A DNA stretch of 7,982 bases from an uncultured Lachnospiraceae bacterium (GTDB lineage: Bacteria > Bacillota > Clostridia > Lachnospirales > Lachnospiraceae). The stretch's first letter is position 1. Each line of letters starts with the position of its first letter. The translations under genes and the position numbers were made by a program. Below are positions 1 to 6,043 of this stretch, piece after piece. The stretch spans positions 1 through 7,982 of the forward strand of contig CAMNBW010000061.1 in NCBI GenBank assembly GCA_946533525.1, read 5' to 3'. Under the pieces are notes generated by a model. The model was not told where the DNA came from. It saw nothing but the letters and a program-made list of their open reading frames with translations, and made no database searches.

Positions 1-130
1 TGTCGATTATTTCCGTATATATATGTATGAGCATTCCGTAAAAGGAGTTCTCGTCATAGAATTTTCTGAGATCCTTTAATCCCTTGTCAAAAGAATTGCT
101 GTCTTTAAAAGAATACTGAAGTTGTTTCAT
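1..130 (-). CDS. 5' end of a divergent gene of unknown function (43 codons visible)
   Basis: Reading the minus strand from the ATG at 130-128 gives 43 uninterrupted codons to the window edge, beginning MKQLQYSFKDSN and ending YGMLIHIYTEIID. An AGGAG ribosome binding site (plus-strand 138-142) lies 7 bases before the ATG, and a well-spaced promoter lies further upstream, so this is a real gene start rather than a chance frame. The visible part has no signal peptide or membrane segment. It looks like a helix (residues 12-28) followed by a hydrophobic beta strand (33-38). This resembles, from memory only, the start of FIST-type sensory domains found in Lachnospiraceae signalling proteins. That assignment is a weak guess; the gene cannot be named from 43 residues. 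The rest lies left of the window. Confidence 0.8.
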   Translation of the reverse strand, partial: MKQLQYSFKDSNSFDKGLKDLRKFYDENSFYGMLIHIYTEIID

Positions 131-137
131 GTTGAAT

Positions 138-142
138 CTCCT
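138..142 (-). promoter_or_regulatory. Ribosome binding site of the divergent minus-strand gene
   Basis: CTCCT on the plus strand reads AGGAG on the minus strand, 7 bases upstream of the ATG at 130-128. It fixes the start of the partial gene at the left edge. Confidence 0.8.
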
Positions 143-189
143 GTGAAACTATTAAAATCTTGAATAAAACCAAACAATCCAACACAATA

Positions 190-218
190 TATATACCATG
201 TATACAAAGGGAAATCAA
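190..218 (-). promoter_or_regulatory. Predicted sigma-A promoter for the divergent minus-strand gene
   Basis: On the minus strand, TTGATT (218-213) is separated by 17 bases from TATATA (195-190). The -10 box is preceded by TGG, an extended -10 element. Transcription would start near position 183, giving a leader of about 50 bases before the ATG at 130. The -35 box matches the consensus at 4 of 6 positions. The surrounding AT-rich sequence could offer alternative -10 boxes a few bases away. Confidence 0.6.
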
Positions 219-291
219 TTGTCATAAGAAATATTTATTCTTAGGCTTTTTTATAAAGTTTTCATCCTGCCCTATGAAAAGGAATAGACAG

Positions 292-313
292 TTGCAGCCA
301 GAAAGGCTGTCAA
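292..313. repeat. Intergenic inverted repeat (hairpin with one bulge)
   Basis: TTGCAGCC (292-299) pairs with GGCTG-T-CAA (305-313) around an AGAAA loop, with the T at 310 bulged. That is 8 base pairs. No run of T follows on either strand, so it is not a convincing terminator. It sits between the two divergent promoters and could be a protein-binding site or the relic of a structured RNA. The function is unknown. Confidence 0.35.
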
Positions 314-390
314 TCACACTGTGCAGCTATTGATTTGACCGGAAAAATGAAGTATTTTGGTAAATATTCTGAACACGTAAACTGCAACAA

Positions 391-410
391 AAAGCCATGC
401 TTGCGGCTTT
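391..410. repeat. Inverted repeat overlapping the predicted -35 box of the kinase gene
   Basis: AAAGCC (391-396) and GGCTTT (405-410) form a perfect 6-bp inverted repeat with an 8-base centre. It overlaps the candidate -35 hexamer at 401-406, where an operator could act. It is followed by a T-rich stretch (412-418), so a weak terminator is an alternative, but the stem is short and only half GC. Confidence 0.3.
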
Positions 411-429
411 GTCTTTTGTAGGGTATATT
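401..429 (+). promoter_or_regulatory. Candidate promoter of the sensor-kinase gene
   Basis: TTGCGG (401-406) and TATATT (424-429) are 17 bases apart. The -10 box matches the consensus at 5 of 6 positions and the -35 box at 3 of 6. Initiation near 436 would give a leader of about 110 bases that begins at the first palindrome and contains all the leader hairpins. The overlapping CATAAT at 430-435 is another possible -10 box but has no -35 partner at good spacing. The weak -35 box is compatible with an activated promoter, which is inference. Confidence 0.45.
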
Positions 430-436
430 CATAATA

Positions 437-482
437 GTAAGGAACTTACACAAAATAATTTGAACAGTTCCTAAGGAACTGT
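437..482 (+). promoter_or_regulatory. Paired palindromes sharing the core TAAGGAACT, possible operator or leader switch
   Basis: The first palindrome, GTAAG-GAA-CTTAC (437-449), falls at the predicted transcription start. The second, ACAGTTCC-TAA-GGAACTGT (464-482), has 8-bp arms and a 3-base centre. Both contain the same 9-mer TAAGGAACT (438-446 and 472-480, 34 bases apart). In RNA, AGTTCCT at 466-472 can pair with AGGAACT at 440-446 instead of with its downstream partner, so mutually exclusive structures are possible. The arrangement fits either a regulator-binding pair or an RNA switch. Neither is proven, and no known riboswitch class was recognised. Confidence 0.4.
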
Positions 483-492
483 AGCAGACAAA

Positions 493-521
493 GCTGTTAT
501 CCGCTTTTTACGGGTGACAGC
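493..521 (+). promoter_or_regulatory. 11-bp leader hairpin 24 bases before the kinase start codon
   Basis: GCTGTTATCCG (493-503) pairs with CGGGTGACAGC (511-521) across a 7-base loop, CTTTTTA. There are 11 consecutive pairs, two of them G-U. No U-tract follows, so it is not an intrinsic terminator. The bases CGGGT (511-515) could alternatively pair with ACCCG (532-536), which touches the only Shine-Dalgarno-like bases (GGAAAG, 536-541). A role in translation control or mRNA stability is inferred. Confidence 0.45.
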
Positions 522-545
522 ACTATATGAAACCCGGAAAGAAAT

Positions 546-3455
546 ATGAAGCAGGAATCCATTGTCTTTACGAATGATAATTGTATCGGCTGCAATAAGT
601 GCATAAAGGTTTGCAGTGCGGTCGGAGCGTGTATTTCCAAGGAGGAGGACGGGAAGGCCCGGATCATAGTCGACGGAAGCAAATGCGTTTCCTGCGGAAG
701 CTGTATCGACGTATGCGTACACGGGGCCAGGGAATTCGAGGACGATACAGAGCTCTTTTTTAAAGACCTCGAAAAGGGAGAGCAGATCTCCCTCCTTTTG
801 GCGCCTGCGTTTAAGGCAAATTATCCCGACCGCTACGACAGTATCCTCGGGGGCCTTAAGAAGCTGGGCGTGAACAGGATAATAAGCGTATCCTTCGGAG
901 CTGACATCACTTCTTGGGGATATATAAATTACATGGAAAAATACGGCTTTACGGGAGGTATCTCGCAGCCCTGTCCGGCCGTGGTCTCATATATAGAAAG
1001 ATATATACCGGAGCTCATCGACTCGCTGTTTCCCGTGCAGAGTCCGCTTATGTGCGCCGCCATCTATTGCAGGAAGGAATTAAAGATCACCGATAAATTC
1101 GCCTTTATAAGTCCCTGCATCGCAAAGAAGGTGGAGATAGAAGACCCTCACAATGAGGGCCTCGTCCAGTACAATGTCACCTTTGAACACCTGATAAACT
1201 ATATAGACGAACACCACATTAGCGGCCCTTCTGCCCACAGCGAGATAGAATACGGCCTGGGTTCCTTTTACCCCACTCCGGGAGGACTGGCGGAGACGGT
1301 GCGCTGGTTTTTGGGAGACCAGATATTTATCCGGCAGATCGAGGGTGAGCGCCGCCTCTATGAATGGCTGCACCAGAATGCTGACCGCATAAAAAATAAA
1401 GAGACTCCGTTTTTGTTTATAGACGCCTTAAACTGCGACAAAGGCTGTATCTGCGGTACTGCGGTCGATCCCGTGAAAGCAAGGACCGACGATGCCTTAT
1501 ATGCCCTTCTTAAGATAAGGGAGGAGTCCAAGAAGAAGACCGGGGGAACTGCCTGGTCCATACCCGACAGCCCGGCTGAGAGGCTTCAAAATTATAACAG
1601 GCAGTTTGAAAACCTTAAGCTCGAGGACTATTTAAGGGGCTATACCGACCATTCGGCGGAATGCAGATACGAGACACCTGCGGAAGCGGAGCTTGAAGAG
1701 ATATTTGTCAGCATGAACAAACTGACGCCGGAATCCAGGAAAATAGACTGCACCTGCTGCGGCTACGAGAGCTGCTCCCAGATGGCGACGGCCATATTTA
1801 ACGGCTTTAATCACAAGGAAAACTGTATCTATTACGAAAAGACCATGGTGCAGGAGCTGGTGATCGAAAAGGAGCAGGCGGAGGAGGCTACCCGGCAGAA
1901 GAGCGCATTTTTGGCCAATATGTCCCATGAGATCCGAACTCCCATAAATGCCGTGCTGGGCATGGACGAGATGATAATAAGGGAGACCGCGGAGGATTAT
2001 ACAAGGCAGTACGCCGTGGATATACAGCGCTCCGGCAATATGCTCCTGTCTTTGGTCAACGACGTACTGGATTTTTCCAAGATAGAATCCGGCAAGATGG
2101 AGCTCATCTCTTCGGAATATGACATTGTGGGACTCTTTTCCGACCTTGAAGAGATGGTCCGCCAGAGCATGCACGACAAGGGACTGGAATTTATCGTGAA
2201 TGTGGACGGGAGGATCCCGAGGTACCTTATCGGAGATATTGCGCGCCTGAAGCAGTGTATGCTAAATCTCCTTACCAATGCCAGAAAATATACCGAAAAA
2301 GGGAGGGTAAGCTTCGAGGCCCTGCTGGAAGAGGCCGATGAGAGGGAGGCTAAGATAAGAATAAGCGTGGAGGACACCGGAATAGGTATCCGAAAGGAGG
2401 ATCTTGAGAAGCTTTTTACCGCCTTCGAACGCCTCGACCAGGATCGTAACCGCACCATAGAGGGGACGGGGCTTGGGATGAACATAGTCCAAAGGCTTTT
2501 AGGGCTCATGGACAGCCGCCTTGAGGTCGAGAGCGAATACGGGAAAGGCTCGGTCTTCTCCTTCAGCATTTCCCAGAAAATACAAAATAATGAGCCCATC
2601 GGCAATTATACAGATGCTGTGAAGAGGCTCTATAAAAAATATTCGAAGTATAAACAGAGCTTTACGGCGCCCGATGCGGCCATATTGATAGTGGACGATA
2701 CAAAGATAAACCTCACGGTGATAAAGGGACTGCTGAAAAAGACCCTCATGCGGGTGGATACGGCGGGGAGCGGGGAAGAGGCCCTTAAGCTCCTGGATAA
2801 AAATGTCTATGACATCCTGCTTTTCGACCATATGATGCCTGAGATGGACGGGATTGAGCTGCTTTACAACCTGAAACGCAAAGTCAACAATCCCAACCGG
2901 GAAAAGCCCTGCATTATCCTTACGGCAAACGCCGTTTCGGGAGCCAGGGAGGAGTACTTAAAGAACGGTTTTGACGACTATATGGCGAAGCCGATAAGCG
3001 GAATGGCGCTGGAGGCGCTCTTAAAGAAATATCTGCCGGGGAATAAGATCTCTTCGCCCGAGAAGGCCAGCGATGAGGAGGGAGAGGAAGAGAAGCTAAA
3101 GGATAAGGGGCTTTCACTCGAGATAGAGGGGCTTAACGCGGATGAGGCGATCCAGGGCTGCGGGTCAGAGGAAATATATATGTCAGCCCTCGAGATCTTT
3201 TGTGAATCCATAGATGAATTTGATCGTGAGCTGAATGAATTTTACGATAAAAGGGATCTGCCCTCCTACAGGATAAAGATTCACGCCTTAAAGAGCGGGG
3301 CGAGGATGATCGGAGCCTATGAACTCGGGGACAGGGCGCAGAAGCTTGAGGAGGCGGCCAAAGAGGGTAATTTTAATTATATAAGGGATGTACACGCCGA
3401 CTTTATCGATGACTACAAGAAATTTGGAAACACTCTTAAAAATGTGGTAAAATAG
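546..3455 (+). CDS. [FeFe]-hydrogenase-like iron-sulfur sensor fused to a hybrid histidine kinase (HisKA-HATPase-REC-HPt)
   Basis: A 969-residue soluble multidomain sensor with no membrane segments. Residues 8-60 hold a two-cluster ferredoxin (C13, C16, C19, C23 and C47, C50, C53, C57). Residues 80-310 resemble the [FeFe]-hydrogenase large-subunit core. C143 (motif SQPCP), C191 (SPCIAKK) and C297/C301 (NCDKGC) occupy the four H-cluster ligand positions, and GGLAE (246-250) matches the GGxxE element. Residues 400-430 form an extra 4Fe-4S domain (C402, C405, C410, C427). A helical linker leads to HisKA with phospho-accepting H461, then HATPase with N578, DTGIGI (610-615) and GTGLG (640-644). 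A receiver domain follows (D717/D718, phospho-acceptor D761, T793, K815), then an acidic linker (840-852) and an HPt domain with H913. The inferred relay is H461 to D761 to H913 to an unlinked response regulator. Known group C [FeFe] hydrogenases are sensory relatives. P142 replaces the proton-transfer cysteine, so catalysis is doubtful. The upstream Shine-Dalgarno is weak, but the start immediately precedes the ferredoxin domain. Confidence 0.9.
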   Translation: MKQESIVFTNDNCIGCNKCIKVCSAVGACISKEEDGKARIIVDGSKCVSCGSCIDVCVHGAREFEDDTELFFKDLEKGEQISLLLAPAFKANYPDRYDSILGGLKKLGVNRIISVSFGADITSWGYINYMEKYGFTGGISQPCPAVVSYIERYIPELIDSLFPVQSPLMCAAIYCRKELKITDKFAFISPCIAKKVEIEDPHNEGLVQYNVTFEHLINYIDEHHISGPSAHSEIEYGLGSFYPTPGGLAETVRWFLGDQIFIRQIEGERRLYEWLHQNADRIKNKETPFLFIDALNCDKGCICGTAVDPVKARTDDALYALLKIREESKKKTGGTAWSIPDSPAERLQNYNRQFENLKLEDYLRGYTDHSAECRYETPAEAELEEIFVSMNKLTPESRKIDCTCCGYESCSQMATAIFNGFNHKENCIYYEKTMVQELVIEKEQAEEATRQKSAFLANMSHEIRTPINAVLGMDEMIIRETAEDYTRQYAVDIQRSGNMLLSLVNDVLDFSKIESGKMELISSEYDIVGLFSDLEEMVRQSMHDKGLEFIVNVDGRIPRYLIGDIARLKQCMLNLLTNARKYTEKGRVSFEALLEEADEREAKIRISVEDTGIGIRKEDLEKLFTAFERLDQDRNRTIEGTGLGMNIVQRLLGLMDSRLEVESEYGKGSVFSFSISQKIQNNEPIGNYTDAVKRLYKKYSKYKQSFTAPDAAILIVDDTKINLTVIKGLLKKTLMRVDTAGSGEEALKLLDKNVYDILLFDHMMPEMDGIELLYNLKRKVNNPNREKPCIILTANAVSGAREEYLKNGFDDYMAKPISGMALEALLKKYLPGNKISSPEKASDEEGEEEKLKDKGLSLEIEGLNADEAIQGCGSEEIYMSALEIFCESIDEFDRELNEFYDKRDLPSYRIKIHALKSGARMIGAYELGDRAQKLEEAAKEGNFNYIRDVHADFIDDYKKFGNTLKNVVK

Positions 3456-3536
3456 AACGATGTGTGTAACTATTCGGGCAGAAACTTAAGATGACCGGAT
3501 TGCTGCACGTATGTCATATAATTTGGAGGTTCTTTT
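3456..3536 (+). promoter_or_regulatory. 81-base gap with strong ribosome binding site fixing a TTG start
   Basis: TGGAGGT at 3524-3530 places GGAGG (3525-3529) 7 bases before TTG at 3537. The first in-frame ATG downstream would remove about 67 residues, including the conserved N-terminal PFPLGA segment, so TTG is the start. No intrinsic terminator is visible after the kinase stop codon, so read-through is possible. A perfect TATAAT sits at 3517-3522, but it lacks a -35 box at proper spacing and would start transcripts inside the ribosome binding site. Confidence 0.65.
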
Positions 3537-5396
3537 TTGAATATAAGCAAAGGAAGACCTTTCCCGCTGGGAGCCACGGTGACTTCCCGGGGAATAAATA
3601 TAGCGGTGGTCTGTGAAGAAGGCTGTGAGACGCTTAGGCGCCGTGCCCCCTTAAAGCTGGTGTTGGAAAGAACCGATACCGGAGAGAGGGAGAAGATCGC
3701 CTTTAAGGAAGATGCCCGTGTAGGACAGGTCTATTATATGCAGCTTGATGACCTGGAGCCGGACAAATATATTTACAGCTTTGAGGATGCCGAGGGAAAG
3801 CGGTTTATGGATCCCTTTGCAGAAAGACTTAAAGGGACGGAGTCGTGGGGGAGGTTTTCGCCCCACGGAGCCTATTTCCCGGAAGAATACGACTGGGGGG
3901 ACGACAGGCCGCTTTACAGGTGCTACAGCGATATGATCATGTATCTTGTGCATGTCAGGGGCTTTACGAAGCACAATTCATCGGGGGTAAAGAATAAGGG
4001 CACCTTCGAAGGCGTGGCGGAGAAGGTTTCCTATCTCAAAAACCTCGGGATAAATACCGTGGAGCTAATGCCGGCCTTTGAATTTAACGAGGTCATGGAT
4101 ACCGAAAAGCGGGATCAGAGGGAGGTTGTGAACGCGGCCTCCGAGGAGCTCGAGCCCAGGACGAAGAAATCCAAAAAGATCAATTACTGGGGCTTTACCG
4201 ACGGTTACCTCTTTGCTCCGAAAAGCGCCTATTCCGCAGAGGGGGACGGGGTGAGGTCCTTTAAGAATATGGTAAAGGCGCTGCATTCAAACGGGATAGG
4301 CGTCGTTGTACAGCTTTATTTCCCGAAGAAGTATGATACGGAATTTATCGCAAAATGCGCTGTACACTGGGTTTCGGATCTGCATGCCGACGGCCTCAGG
4401 ATACTCGGAGAAAAGATACCTAAAAAGGCTCTTTCGGTAAATCCATATCTTAAAGATACCTGTCTTATCTTCGATGAATTCGATGCCGAGATAAAGGGGA
4501 ACGAAAAGCAGAGCCTTAAAAACGTGGCGGTCTTAAACGACGCCTTTATGTGCGATAACAGAAAGTTTTTAAAGGGAGATGCGGATATGCTCCCCGCCTT
4601 TGTGCGCCATCAGCTGCAAAATGATGTCACCTTAAAGCGCATCAATTTTATGGACAGCTATTACGGCTTTACGCTAAACGATATGGTGACCTACGACGCC
4701 AAGCACAATGAGGATAACGGGGAGGGCAACATAGACGGGAGCGACTATAACTATTCCTGGAACTGCGGCATAGAGGGCAAAACAAGGCGCAAGGGCATAG
4801 AGTCCTTAAGACTTAAGCAGCTAAGAAACGCTTTTACTTATCTAATGCTGTCCCAGGGTGTGCCGGAGTTCGTGGCCGGAGATGAGTTCAGGAATTCGCA
4901 GAAGGGCAATAACAATGCCTACTGCCAGGACAATTCGGTGACTTATCTTAACTGGAATGAGCTTGAAAAGAATAAGGAGCTGTTTGAATTTGTAAGGAAG
5001 CTTATTAAGCTTAGAAGAGACCACGGAGTCTTTCACAATGAGGAGAGGCTTACGCTTTCCGACCCGAAGTCGCTTGGGGCGCCGGATGTCTCCATACACG
5101 GAGAACAGGCCTGGGCTCCGAGGCTGGACAATTATATGAGGCATATCGGGATAATGTATAACGGAGCTTATGCTGAGAGGAAGGGCAGTAAAGCTAAGGA
5201 GAAGGATTTTTACATAGCCTACAACATGCACTGGCAGAAACACAGATTTGCCCTGCCAAAGCCCCCCAAGGGGAAGCAGTGGCGGATACTTATGAATACC
5301 GAGTACGGGTTTATCGGCGATAAGACAATTAAGGCACAGACGGACCTTAATGTTGCGGAGCGCTCGATAGTACTGTTAGAGGCAGCTTCCAATTGA
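3537..5396 (+). CDS. GH13 isoamylase/GlgX-like protein with apparently destroyed active site (pseudoenzyme)
   Basis: A 619-residue protein with no signal peptide. It has an N-terminal CBM48-like beta domain (about 1-100), a (beta/alpha)8 GH13 barrel (about 130-500) and a C-terminal beta domain (about 505-619). Fold-level signatures of glycogen-debranching/isoamylase enzymes are clear: HVRGFTKHNSSG (139-150), TVELMPAFEFNE (174-185), NYWGF (216-220), GFTLNDMVTYDAKHN (377-391), SWNCG (407-411) and AGDEFRNSQKGNNNAYCQDN (447-466). The catalytic regions are not kept. Region I reads VVQLYFPKK instead of the usual DVVYNH pattern. Region II reads DGLRIL instead of GFRFD, so the nucleophile is L290. 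Region III reads LIFDEFD, giving D313 or E314 where AEPWD is usual. Region IV reads DSYYG instead of the usual HDG, giving Y375 and Y376. The segment between regions I and II is also shortened. The open frame is intact, so a non-catalytic glucan-binding or regulatory role is inferred; no substrate can be assigned. Confidence 0.85.
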   Translation: MNISKGRPFPLGATVTSRGINIAVVCEEGCETLRRRAPLKLVLERTDTGEREKIAFKEDARVGQVYYMQLDDLEPDKYIYSFEDAEGKRFMDPFAERLKGTESWGRFSPHGAYFPEEYDWGDDRPLYRCYSDMIMYLVHVRGFTKHNSSGVKNKGTFEGVAEKVSYLKNLGINTVELMPAFEFNEVMDTEKRDQREVVNAASEELEPRTKKSKKINYWGFTDGYLFAPKSAYSAEGDGVRSFKNMVKALHSNGIGVVVQLYFPKKYDTEFIAKCAVHWVSDLHADGLRILGEKIPKKALSVNPYLKDTCLIFDEFDAEIKGNEKQSLKNVAVLNDAFMCDNRKFLKGDADMLPAFVRHQLQNDVTLKRINFMDSYYGFTLNDMVTYDAKHNEDNGEGNIDGSDYNYSWNCGIEGKTRRKGIESLRLKQLRNAFTYLMLSQGVPEFVAGDEFRNSQKGNNNAYCQDNSVTYLNWNELEKNKELFEFVRKLIKLRRDHGVFHNEERLTLSDPKSLGAPDVSIHGEQAWAPRLDNYMRHIGIMYNGAYAERKGSKAKEKDFYIAYNMHWQKHRFALPKPPKGKQWRILMNTEYGFIGDKTIKAQTDLNVAERSIVLLEAASN

Positions 5397-6043
5397 ATGG
5401 CTTTACACTTAAGCTCATAGCCCTGACGGCTATGATAATCGATCATATAGGCCATGTTTTTTTCGATTACGGAGTGACCTATACGATATTGAGGACAATA
5501 GGGAGGCTCGCGTTTCCCATATACTGCTTTTTGCTGGTGGAAGGCTACCACCATACCCGCAACGTCATGAAATACCTCATGCGTCTCGGAATATTTGCGG
5601 CGGTTTCGGAGGTGCCCTTCGACCTTTGCTTTGAAGGGGTGGTGTGGAGCCCGGGTCATCAGAACGTCTTTATTACACTATTCATGAGCATAGCCATGCT
5701 TGTGGTGCTGGTAAGGGTAAGGGAGCTTATTTTAAAGCTTCTGGTCATCGCCTCGTTTTGCATACTCGCGCAGCAGATTCACTGTGATTACAGGTATATC
5801 GGGATATTGATGGTATTGTTTTACGAATGCTTCAGGGAGATCCCTTTAATGAAGTTCTTCTCTCAGGCGCTATGCAATATCAAATTTTCAACGCTGCTGC
5901 AAAACGCCGGCGTTTTCGCGCTGATACCCATTGGGCTTTATAACGGAAAACGAGGGCCTTCGATGAAGTATTTTTTTTATGCGGCCTATCCGGTCCATCT
6001 TTTGATAATATATTTTACAGCTAAATACAGAGGTATATATTAG
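5393..6043 (+). CDS. TraX-family polytopic membrane protein
   Basis: A 216-residue, highly hydrophobic protein with about eight membrane segments (roughly 7-24, 32-51, 62-79, 91-108, 113-128, 134-148, 168-183 and 193-209). The N-terminal pattern NGFTLKLIAL-AMIIDHIG, the segment IGRLAFPIYCFLLVEG-HHTRN (36-57), SEVPFDL (72-78), QNVF (90-93) and the end YPVHLLI (199-205) are hallmarks of the TraX family. The F-plasmid member acetylates the pilin N-terminus; chromosomal Firmicute members have no settled function and are thought to be acyltransferases. The start is TTG at 5393, overlapping the preceding TGA by four bases (TTGA). An AGAGG at 5378-5382, 10 bases upstream, is the likely binding site, and the ATG at 5397 is out of frame. 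No conjugation genes accompany it, so a conjugative role is unlikely. The acylated substrate is unknown. Confidence 0.88.
   Translation: MNGFTLKLIALTAMIIDHIGHVFFDYGVTYTILRTIGRLAFPIYCFLLVEGYHHTRNVMKYLMRLGIFAAVSEVPFDLCFEGVVWSPGHQNVFITLFMSIAMLVVLVRVRELILKLLVIASFCILAQQIHCDYRYIGILMVLFYECFREIPLMKFFSQALCNIKFSTLLQNAGVFALIPIGLYNGKRGPSMKYFFYAAYPVHLLIIYFTAKYRGIY

Noticed and set aside
274..333. Short plus-strand frame of 19 codons in the intergenic region (ATG at 274)
   Set aside because: It has no ribosome binding site, is very short and its sequence suggests no known peptide.
335..366. Alternative promoter from TTGACC (335-340) with TAAATA (361-366)
   Set aside because: The spacing is 20 bases and the -10 match is poor; the 401-429 pair fits better.
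471..722. 83-codon minus-strand frame crossing the kinase start
   Set aside because: It overlaps the leader hairpins and the ferredoxin codons, its N-terminal part is only the complement of that coding DNA, and no family is recognisable.
1632..2605. Long minus-strand open frames (180 and 202 codons) opposite the kinase gene
   Set aside because: They lie wholly antisense to well-conserved kinase and iron-sulfur domains, have no recognisable motifs, and are expected in this codon-biased, GC-balanced coding DNA.
3472..3500. Possible terminator between the kinase and the GH13-like gene (ATTCGG with CCGGAT)
   Set aside because: The stem has only six pairs including a wobble, a 17-base loop, and no following U-tract.
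3517..3522. Perfect TATAAT before the GH13-like gene
   Set aside because: No -35 box lies at 16-18 bases, and initiation from it would fall within the GGAGG ribosome binding site, so it is probably chance in an AT-rich gap.
5393..6043. TraX as evidence of a conjugative plasmid or integrative element
   Set aside because: Chromosomal TraX proteins are common in Firmicutes, and no relaxase, type IV secretion, integrase or repeat boundary is present.
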